Of a stretch of DNA of 12,472 bases, positions 7,790 to 12,472 are shown in pieces. A program made the position numbers and the translations under genes. The notes under the pieces were generated by a model. That model had not been told where the DNA came from. It was given only the letters and a program-made list of their open reading frames with translations, and did no database searches. The stretch is from Candidatus Vogelbacteria bacterium CG22_combo_CG10-13_8_21_14_all_37_9 (GTDB taxonomy: Bacteria; Patescibacteriota; Minisyncoccia; Phycocordibacterales; XYD1-FULL-46-19), in contig PCSX01000036.1 in assembly GCA_002772495.1 (NCBI GenBank), positions 1 through 12,472 of the forward strand, in the 5' to 3' direction. How positions within the stretch are numbered: position 1 is the first letter of the stretch; the number at the start of each line of letters is the position of its first letter.

Positions 7790-7819
7790 TTGCCAGAACT
7801 AAGGATTCTGTAGTATTAT
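7790..7819 (+). promoter_or_regulatory. Candidate promoter of the AI-2E gene giving a leaderless mRNA
   Basis: A -35-like TTGCCA (7790-7795), an 18-bp spacer and a -10-like TATTAT (7814-7819) lie in the 54-bp gap after the surface-protein gene. A start seven bases beyond the -10 is 7826, exactly the A of the ATG. No ribosome binding site is present. Each box has 4-5 of 6 consensus bases. Confidence 0.6.
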
Positions 7820-7825
7820 CAAACT

Positions 7826-8917
7826 ATGAGTGAAAAATCTGATCTAGTTAAGGTTAGTTTTACTTATGGCGGTTTATTCCGATTTTTTTTGGTACTGGCC
7901 CTACTAGTTTTAGCTTACTACCTTCAAGATTTATTGATTGTTTTATTAACGGCAGTTGTGGTGGCGGCGGCGGTTAGACCTTTTGCTCGTTGGTTTGAAT
8001 CTTGGCATTTACCTCGGACGGTAGCGGTTTTATTAGTCTACGGAATCTCTTTTTCAGTTATTATTGGTACAGTTTATTTTTTCATCCCTCCAATTTTTAA
8101 TGAATTGATTGATTTGGCTGTCACCTTACCTCACCAATTAAATGTTTTTCTTTTAGGTAATCCGACTTGGAATGTTGTTTCTCCCTTAACGAGCAATTTC
8201 ATTAAAGATTTTTCTGTTCTTGATTTGGCTAATTCTAGTGCTAGTGCCTACCTACCAGCTATCCCGACCAATATCGCTTCGACGATTCGTTTTCTATTTA
8301 ATAGTATTTTTGATCTGACTTTAATTATTGTTATTTCTTTTTATTTAGCCGTTCAAACTAATGGTATTGAAGATTTAATTCGCTTGATTTCACCCCTGCG
8401 GAATGAAAAATATGTTTTAGGTTTATGGAAAAGGGTAGAGACAAAAATTGGTCGCTGGCTTCAAGGTCAACTATTATTAGGGCTGATTATCGGCCCAATC
8501 GTCTTTTTAGGTTTGACTCTCTTGGGGGTAAAATACGCTTTGACTTTAGCCATTCTAGCTTCGGTCTTTGAATTAATTCCTCTGTTTGGACCGATTCTCT
8601 CTTCGGTTCCGGCTATTTTGCTTGGTTTTTCTGTTAGTGCTCCAGTTGGTTTAATGGTTTTAGGTTTATATATTGTTGTCCAACAATTTGAAAATCATCT
8701 GATTTATCCATTGGTAGTTCGAAAAATTATCGGTGTTCCACCCTTAGTGGTTATCATCTCTTTGATTATTGGGGCCAATCTAGCTGGTTTTCTGGGTATT
8801 ATCTTGGCGGTCCCCGCCGCCACTTTGTTGATGGAATTAGTTAGTGATTTAGCCGCTTCTAAAGGTCAATTTAGACTTCAGCAAAAAATCAATGCTCCCG
8901 AAGAAGATGTCGCGTAA
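7826..8917 (+). CDS. AI-2E family transporter (PerM/TqsA-like membrane protein)
   Basis: 363-residue polytopic inner-membrane protein of the AI-2E transporter family, whose members include TqsA (autoinducer-2 export) and sodium/proton antiporters; the substrate here cannot be read from sequence. The order is typical: two N-terminal helices (about 17-32 and 35-52), a third near 66-90, a soluble loop (about 91-155), a helix near 157-178, an amphipathic stretch with RWLQGQLLLGLIIG (210-223), then the family core ELIPLFGPILSSVPAILLG (249-267). VVQQFENHLIYPLV (284-297) and the final helices with FLGIILAVPAATLL (322-335) follow. Length fits the family. No Shine-Dalgarno; its own promoter-like boxes abut the ATG. 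Its 3' end overlaps metG by 11 bases. No luxS is visible here, so an AI-2 role should not be assumed. Confidence 0.9.
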   Translation: MSEKSDLVKVSFTYGGLFRFFLVLALLVLAYYLQDLLIVLLTAVVVAAAVRPFARWFESWHLPRTVAVLLVYGISFSVIIGTVYFFIPPIFNELIDLAVTLPHQLNVFLLGNPTWNVVSPLTSNFIKDFSVLDLANSSASAYLPAIPTNIASTIRFLFNSIFDLTLIIVISFYLAVQTNGIEDLIRLISPLRNEKYVLGLWKRVETKIGRWLQGQLLLGLIIGPIVFLGLTLLGVKYALTLAILASVFELIPLFGPILSSVPAILLGFSVSAPVGLMVLGLYIVVQQFENHLIYPLVVRKIIGVPPLVVIISLIIGANLAGFLGIILAVPAATLLMELVSDLAASKGQFRLQQKINAPEEDVA

Positions 8918-10352
8918 AGTTTATCTAACCACGACTCTGGCTTATGTTAATGCTGAGCCTCATTTGGGTTTTGCCGCTGAGTTAATTCGAGCTGATGCTT
9001 ATGCTCGCTATCGGCGACTTTTAGGTGACGAAGTTTTTTTTAATACTGGCACCGATGAACATGGCGATAAAATTTATCGAAAAGCCTTAGAGGCTAATGA
9101 ATCGGTTCAGACTTATGTCGATCGTTATGCCCTTAAATTTAAAAATTTAATTACTGACTTAAATTTAAGTGAGGTCAATTTTATTCGGACCACTGACCCT
9201 CATCATCAAGTAGCGGTCAAGGAATTCTGGAACCAATCTCTGGCTAATGGTTTTATTGAAAAAAAAACCTATCAAACTAAATATTGTGTTGGTTGTGAAT
9301 TAGCTAAAACTGATTCGGAGTTACTCAATGATCATTGTCCGGAACACCCTAATTTAACGATTGAACTTTTAGCTGAAGAAAATTATTTTTTTAAATTTTC
9401 TAAATTTCAAACTTATTTATTATATTTATATCAAGCCCAGCCTAATTTTGTTATTCCGGAAATTAGATTTCGGGAAATAAAATCTTTTGTGACTAGTGGC
9501 CTGCAAGATTTTAGTATTTCTCGAGTGAAAGCTAAAATGCCCTGGGGGATTCCAGTGCCTAATGATCCAGATCAAGTGATTTATGTTTGGTTTGATGCTT
9601 TGATTAATTATTTATCAGCTATTGGTTGGCCTAATGATCAGGCTAGTTTCGAATCATGGTGGCCAGTGATTCAATTTTGCGGTAAAGATAATTTGCGTCA
9701 ACAGTCGGCAATGTGGCAGGCGATGTTGGCTTCAGTTGGCCTAGCCTCTTCTAAAAATATTGTTATTAATGGTTTTATTACTAGTGGGGGTCAAAAAATG
9801 AGTAAGAGTTTAGGTAATGTCGTTGATCCGGTGCTTTTAGCTCATAATTGGGGAGTGGATAGTTTGCGTTATTTTATTTTACGCGAGCTAAGTCCTTTTG
9901 AAGATAGTGATTTCACTTTGGAGCGTTTCCGAGATTCTTATAATGGTGAATTAGCTAACGGTTTGGGTAATTTAACTAGTCGGATTATCAAAATGGCTGA
10001 AACTTATGAGGTAAAAATCCTGCCGGCCGATTTACGGCCGGCAGGAGTCTGGCTCCTCGATGATTTTTTTGCCGAGTACCGCTCGGCCATTGAAGAATTT
10101 CAACCTAATCGCGCTTTGGATTTTATTTGGACTCAAATTAAAGAAGCCGATCTCTATATTCAAAATACCGAACCTTTTAAATTAATTAAAACTGAACCAG
10201 CTAAAGCCAAAGAACATGTTGAATACTTACTTGGCGCATTATGGAGGATTGCTATTGGCTTAGAACCTTTTTTACCGGAGACGGCACTGAAGATTCAAAA
10301 AATGATTAAGCGAGAATTACCACTTGAGCCTTTATTTTTACGTCGCGACTAA
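8907..10352 (+). CDS. metG: Methionyl-tRNA synthetase
   Basis: Charges initiator and elongator tRNA-Met. I chose ATG 8907 (MSRKVYLTTTLAYVNAEPHL) because it begins just before the first family strand and has a weak GAAGAAG ribosome-binding-like stretch upstream; ATG 8892 is an alternative. 481 residues. The HIGH signature reads HLGF (19-22), with Phe in place of the second His. The connective domain has zinc ligands Cys127, Cys130, Cys144 and His147 (CVGC and CPEH). FCGKDNLRQQSAMWQAML (257-274) and KMSKS (297-301) follow. The anticodon-binding helical domain ends without the C-terminal EMAP/OB tRNA-binding extension seen in many bacterial enzymes. A perfect GC-rich palindrome (10018-10046) lies in the linker after the catalytic core and encodes about LPADLRPAG. 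It overlaps the preceding gene by 11 bases, suggesting co-translation. Confidence 0.96.
   Translation: MSRKVYLTTTLAYVNAEPHLGFAAELIRADAYARYRRLLGDEVFFNTGTDEHGDKIYRKALEANESVQTYVDRYALKFKNLITDLNLSEVNFIRTTDPHHQVAVKEFWNQSLANGFIEKKTYQTKYCVGCELAKTDSELLNDHCPEHPNLTIELLAEENYFFKFSKFQTYLLYLYQAQPNFVIPEIRFREIKSFVTSGLQDFSISRVKAKMPWGIPVPNDPDQVIYVWFDALINYLSAIGWPNDQASFESWWPVIQFCGKDNLRQQSAMWQAMLASVGLASSKNIVINGFITSGGQKMSKSLGNVVDPVLLAHNWGVDSLRYFILRELSPFEDSDFTLERFRDSYNGELANGLGNLTSRIIKMAETYEVKILPADLRPAGVWLLDDFFAEYRSAIEEFQPNRALDFIWTQIKEADLYIQNTEPFKLIKTEPAKAKEHVEYLLGALWRIAIGLEPFLPETALKIQKMIKRELPLEPLFLRRD
10018..10046. repeat. Perfect 12-bp palindrome within metG
   Basis: tcctgccggccg (10018-10029) is the exact reverse complement of cggccggcagga (10035-10046), with loop attta. 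The arms are very GC-rich in an otherwise AT-rich gene. The sequence is read in frame as about ILPADLRPAG, at the variable linker between the catalytic and anticodon-binding domains. An 8-bp outer pairing (10010-10017 with 10066-10073, one T-G) is possible but may be chance. Probably an in-frame palindromic insertion. Confidence 0.75.
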
Positions 10353-10385
10353 TTAATTAAACTTAAATCTCAAAACGTAAAACTC

Positions 10386-10459
10386 AAAGCTTAAGTTTAA
10401 AAATAAAAGCTAATAATAAACAGAATTGATTCAAGCTTTTAGTTTCTAGTTTAAGTTTT
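10386..10459. repeat. Imperfect inverted repeat filling the metG-tatD spacer
   Basis: Arms 10386-10411 and 10434-10459 match at 20 of 26 positions, and three of the mismatches are G-T pairs in RNA. The central 8 bp (taaaagct against agctttta, 10404-10411 with 10434-10441) are perfect. The 136-bp spacer has no ORF of note. It holds A-rich CTCAAA-type repetition on the left and a tandem TGCGCTT doublet on the right (10459-10472). It may act as a terminator for metG or be a degenerate repeat element. No convincing tatD promoter is visible; TAAACT at 10473-10478 is a weak -10 candidate. Confidence 0.5.
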
Positions 10460-10488
10460 GCGCTTTGCGCTTTAAACTTTCAACTTCT

Positions 10489-11271
10489 ATGAAATACTTT
10501 GACGCTCACACTCATCTAAATTTACCGGAATTTGATTCTGATTGGTCGGAGGTAGCTTTACGAGCCGAATCAGTCGGAGTATCTTTTCTTAATATCGGCA
10601 CTGATTTAATTAATTCGGCTAAAGCGATTTTGATTGCCAAAGCTTATCCCAATTTAGCTTGGGCTTGTGTTGGACTCCATCCTCAGACTAAAGCGATTGA
10701 AAATGAACAAGACCAATTAGCCGACTTAGCTAAAAATAAAGAAGTAGTGGCGATTGGGGAATGTGGTTTCGACCGCTTAGCTGAAGCGAGTGAAGCCGAA
10801 GTTTTACGTCAACGAGAATTATTAACTTGGCAACTTGATTTAGCTCTTAAACTCAATAAGCCCGTGATGATTCATTGTCGGGAAGCTTATTCAGAATTAT
10901 TAACGGTTTTGATTGATAGAAAAAAAACTGCTTCACTACCACTAATCAATATGCATTTTTTTGCGGGGGATTGGACTATCGCTCAGCAATTTCTTGAATT
11001 AGGTTGTTATCTGTCTTTTACTGGTGTCCTGACCTTTACTCATGATTATGATGAAGTGGTCAAAAATATGCCTCTTGATCGACTATTGGCTGAAACTGAT
11101 GCCCCCTACGTTACTCCTGTGCCTTATCGTGGGAAGCGGAATGAGCCAGCTTATGTCGTGGAGGTGGTTAAAGCTATGGCTCGGATTAGAGGGGAGGACG
11201 AGACTAAGATAGCCGAACATCTCTATACTAATGCTATCCGATTTTTTGGCTTAAATAAGCTTAATTTTTGA
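10489..11271 (+). CDS. tatD: TatD family metal-dependent hydrolase / DNase
   Basis: A TIM-barrel metallohydrolase of the TatD family; characterised members are 3'-5' exonucleases or DNases linked to DNA repair. The start is ATG 10489 (MKYFDAHTHLN), where the family begins; the upstream in-frame TTG at 10465 would add eight residues of repeat sequence and is rejected. 260 residues, the normal length. Metal and catalytic positions are visible: His7 and His9 in DAHTHL, Glu91 in IGECGFD, His129 in MIHCRE, His156 in NMHFFAGD (usually HCFSG), and Asp204 in ETDAPY. GLHPQ (62-66) and RGKRNEPAYV (214-223) are also family hallmarks. No ribosome binding site. It ends with TGA, which overlaps the candidate promoter of rpsF. 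Confidence 0.93.
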   Translation: MKYFDAHTHLNLPEFDSDWSEVALRAESVGVSFLNIGTDLINSAKAILIAKAYPNLAWACVGLHPQTKAIENEQDQLADLAKNKEVVAIGECGFDRLAEASEAEVLRQRELLTWQLDLALKLNKPVMIHCREAYSELLTVLIDRKKTASLPLINMHFFAGDWTIAQQFLELGCYLSFTGVLTFTHDYDEVVKNMPLDRLLAETDAPYVTPVPYRGKRNEPAYVVEVVKAMARIRGEDETKIAEHLYTNAIRFFGLNKLNF

Positions 11272-11296
11272 CTTTTACATTTAGTAATGATAGGAT
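11268..11296 (+). promoter_or_regulatory. Candidate promoter of rpsF giving a leaderless mRNA
   Basis: A -35-like TTGACT (11268-11273, 5 of 6 consensus) overlaps the tatD stop. A 17-bp spacer leads to TAGGAT (11291-11296) with an extended TG at 11288-11289. The start would fall near 11303, immediately before the rpsF ATG at 11304. No ribosome binding site fits in this arrangement. Confidence 0.55.
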
Positions 11297-11303
11297 TAAG
11301 CCC

Positions 11304-11816
11304 ATGGAAAATACTGATTCGGAGGTAATCTTGCCTCTTAATTTATATGAAATTGCTTATCTCTTAAGCCCTTTAGTGCCAGCCGAAAATGCCAGTACCG
11401 AGTTTAATAGTGCTATTCGTTTATCACTGGAAAATTTAGGAGGCATTTTTGCTAGTGAGTTAACTCCGATTCTTCGTCCACTCGCTTATCCCGTCACTAA
11501 AGTTATTGGTAGTAATCATCAGAAATATAATGATGCTTACTTTGGGGCGACTCGTTTTGAATTGAGTACTCAAGCGATTTTAGCGCTTAAAGATATACTT
11601 GATAAAAACGAACAAATTTTACGCTTTATGATTATTCGTTTACCTAAAAATGCGGATAAGGCCATCAATCCTATTTATCGAAAAATTTTAGCTCCAATTC
11701 GTCGTGAAAATAATGATAGTCCTAAAGGAGAAATAACTGAAGTTCATGAAGCGATTGATGAAGTTGAGTTAGATAAAGAAATTGAAGAATTATTAGAAGA
11801 TAAAGTCATCGTTTAA
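11304..11816 (+). CDS. rpsF: 30S ribosomal protein S6 with a long acidic C-terminal tail
   Basis: S6 sits on the platform of the small ribosomal subunit and pairs with S18. I chose ATG 11304 because the S6 core begins soon after it (NLYEIAYLLSPLVPAE, 13-28); the TTG at 11268 would start inside the tatD stop region. 170 residues. Core features are LENLGGIF (42-49), RPLAYPVTKVIGSNHQKYND (58-77), YFGATRFEL (79-87) and NEQILRFMIIRLPK (102-115). Most bacterial S6 proteins are about 95-140 residues; here residues about 135-170 form a charged, mostly acidic tail rich in Glu and Asp. Placement before ssb and rpsR is the classical bacterial order and supports the call. Regulation by S6:S18 binding to a leader RNA is known elsewhere, but there is no room for such a leader if this mRNA is leaderless. 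Confidence 0.92.
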   Translation: MENTDSEVILPLNLYEIAYLLSPLVPAENASTEFNSAIRLSLENLGGIFASELTPILRPLAYPVTKVIGSNHQKYNDAYFGATRFELSTQAILALKDILDKNEQILRFMIIRLPKNADKAINPIYRKILAPIRRENNDSPKGEITEVHEAIDEVELDKEIEELLEDKVIV

Positions 11817-11826
11817 ATCAACTTTT

Positions 11827-11852
11827 TCCGCCAGCCGGCGGATTACATTTTT
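11827..11852 (+). terminator. GC-rich hairpin plus T-run after rpsF
   Basis: tccgcc (11827-11832) pairs perfectly with ggcgga (11837-11842) across the loop agcc, followed by ttaca and a T5 run. This could be an intrinsic terminator or attenuator after rpsF. The short stem and the five bases before the T-run make it weak. It could instead be a small palindromic repeat like the GC-rich one in metG. Confidence 0.45.
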
Positions 11853-11880
11853 AATTTTTAATTTTTAATTTTAAATTTAT
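11846..11880. repeat. A/T-rich TTTTTAA tandem repeat between rpsF and ssb
   Basis: About three and a half copies of TTTTTAA fill the second half of the 68-bp spacer. The first 19 bases (11846-11864) are the exact reverse complement of 2411-2429 inside ileS. It may be a dispersed low-complexity repeat, and it also places AT-rich, easily melted DNA just before ssb. Confidence 0.5.
11872..11877 (+). promoter_or_regulatory. Possible -10 box of ssb
   Basis: TAAATT lies seven bases before the ssb ATG, the same box and spacing as in front of ileS (TAAATT, 7 nt ending in CTT, ATG). No convincing -35 is present, only T-rich sequence at 11849-11854, so this is tentative. ssb may simply be read through from rpsF. 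Confidence 0.3.
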
Positions 11881-11884
11881 TCTT

Positions 11885-12355
11885 ATGTATCTCAACAAAG
11901 CAATAATTTACGGTAATCTCACTCGTGACCCTGAACGTCGAGCCCTGCCATCTGGAGCGGCCGTCTGTAATTTTTCAGTGGCGACCTCTCGGGTTTGGAA
12001 AGATAAGAATGGTGTTCGTCAGGAAGATACCCAGTATCATAATATTGTCGTTTTCGCTCAACTGGCCGAATTAGTGTCGCAATATCTGCGCAAAGGTTCT
12101 GGGGTTTTAGTTGAGGGACGAATTCAGACTCGTTCTTGGGATAGTCCTGAAGGAAAAAAATACCGGACTGAAATTGTGGCTGATGGAATTCAATTTGGCC
12201 CGAAACGGGAAGGGGGATCAACTAGCTCTAGCCCCAATCCTAAACCAGACGAGGGAGAAGGGGAGGCTAATCCAATTTCCAAAAATAATAAAGAACCAAT
12301 TGATACGATCGAGTATCCCGAAGAAGATATTAATCCCGACGATATTCCTTTTTAA
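11885..12355 (+). CDS. ssb: Single-stranded DNA-binding protein
   Basis: SSB coats single-stranded DNA during replication, repair and recombination and recruits partners, including RecO, through its acidic tail. 156 residues from ATG 11885. The OB-fold covers about residues 1-107: MYLNKAIIYGNLTRDPERRA (1-20), VCNFSVATSRVWKD (27-40), TQYHNIVVFAQLAELVSQYL (49-68), GSGVLVEGRIQTRSW (71-85) and the TEIVAD strand. A low-complexity Gly/Ser/Pro/Glu linker follows. The protein ends in NPDDIPF, the conserved acidic tip with terminal Phe that binds partner proteins. Position between rpsF and rpsR matches the classical operon. No Shine-Dalgarno. Confidence 0.97.
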   Translation: MYLNKAIIYGNLTRDPERRALPSGAAVCNFSVATSRVWKDKNGVRQEDTQYHNIVVFAQLAELVSQYLRKGSGVLVEGRIQTRSWDSPEGKKYRTEIVADGIQFGPKREGGSTSSSPNPKPDEGEGEANPISKNNKEPIDTIEYPEEDINPDDIPF

Positions 12356-12370
12356 ATTAGCTTAAAAAAT

Positions 12371-12472
12371 ATGAAACAGTGTTATTTTTGTACCAATAAT
12401 AATAAAGAGATCGATTACAAAGATGTGGAGACTTTGAAGAATTTTCTCGATCCTCATGCTCGTCTGACCAAA
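12371..12472 (+). CDS. rpsR: 30S ribosomal protein S18, 3'-truncated by the window edge
   Basis: Partner of S6 on the small-subunit platform. 34 residues are visible from ATG 12371, fifteen bases after the ssb stop. The opening MKQCYFCTNNNKEIDYKDVE is the S18 N-terminal signature, including the Cys pair (Cys4, Cys7) of zinc-binding versions and the EIDYKDVE box, followed by TLKNFLDPHARLTK. The frame is still open at the last base. No ribosome binding site is seen, so it is probably translated with or soon after ssb. The short length is due only to the window end. Confidence 0.93.
   Translation, partial: MKQCYFCTNNNKEIDYKDVETLKNFLDPHARLTK

Noticed and set aside
11919..12221. 100-codon minus-strand ORF inside ssb
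   Set aside because: Fully antisense to the SSB OB-fold, which is unmistakable on the + strand.
12111..12365. 84-codon + strand ORF in another frame of ssb
   Set aside because: Lies in the 3' part of ssb in a different frame with no recognisable motif; ssb is intact to its DDIPF end, so this is not a frameshifted tail.
1..12472. Recoding of UGA as glycine, as in some Patescibacteria
   Set aside because: No in-frame TGA occurs in the genes, and TGA ends tatD at the normal family length.

Overview
The window suggests a member of the Candidate Phyla Radiation (Patescibacteria). It is AT-rich and gene-dense, with every gene on the + strand. Almost no Shine-Dalgarno sequences are visible. The IleRS is of the archaeal/eukaryotic-like type, RecO and MetRS are compact, and short palindromic repeats sit between and inside genes. 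TAA, TAG and TGA are all used as stops. TGA ends tatD exactly at the family's usual length and no gene contains an in-frame TGA, so the standard bacterial code fits and the UGA-glycine code of Gracilibacteria/SR1 does not. The phylum call is inferred from gene features and was not checked against a database.

Layout: the 3' part of argS (1-1467) is followed by a 73-nt cruciform/three-way-junction element. Then come ileS (1598-5221), which carries a histidine-phosphatase domain inside its catalytic core, and recO, which overlaps ileS by one base. Next is a 639-residue single-pass surface protein of unknown function with about four Ig-like repeats (5852-7771), and an AI-2E family membrane protein (7826-8917). 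metG (8907-10352) overlaps the end of the latter. After a 136-bp repeat-like spacer come tatD (10489-11271) and the classical rpsF-ssb-rpsR block (11304 to the end, rpsR cut by the window edge). No RNA genes, CRISPR arrays or insertion sequences were seen.

How the genes work together: three tRNA synthetases supply charged Arg, Ile and Met tRNAs. S6 and S18 are neighbours in the small ribosomal subunit, and SSB and RecO both act on single-stranded DNA in replication and repair. TatD is a metal-dependent nuclease/hydrolase. The two membrane proteins form a separate envelope pair with their own promoter-like sequences.

Most interesting points: (1) an apparently intact histidine phosphatase domain inserted between the two halves of a zinc knuckle in IleRS; (2) a 61-nt nested palindrome inside the ileS reading frame in which all but one non-loop base is paired, with the same three-way-junction plan as the argS-ileS spacer element; (3) a perfect 12-bp GC-rich palindrome inside metG; (4) promoter-like -35/-10 pairs placed so that transcription would start at or within a few bases of the ATG of several genes, which implies leaderless mRNAs.
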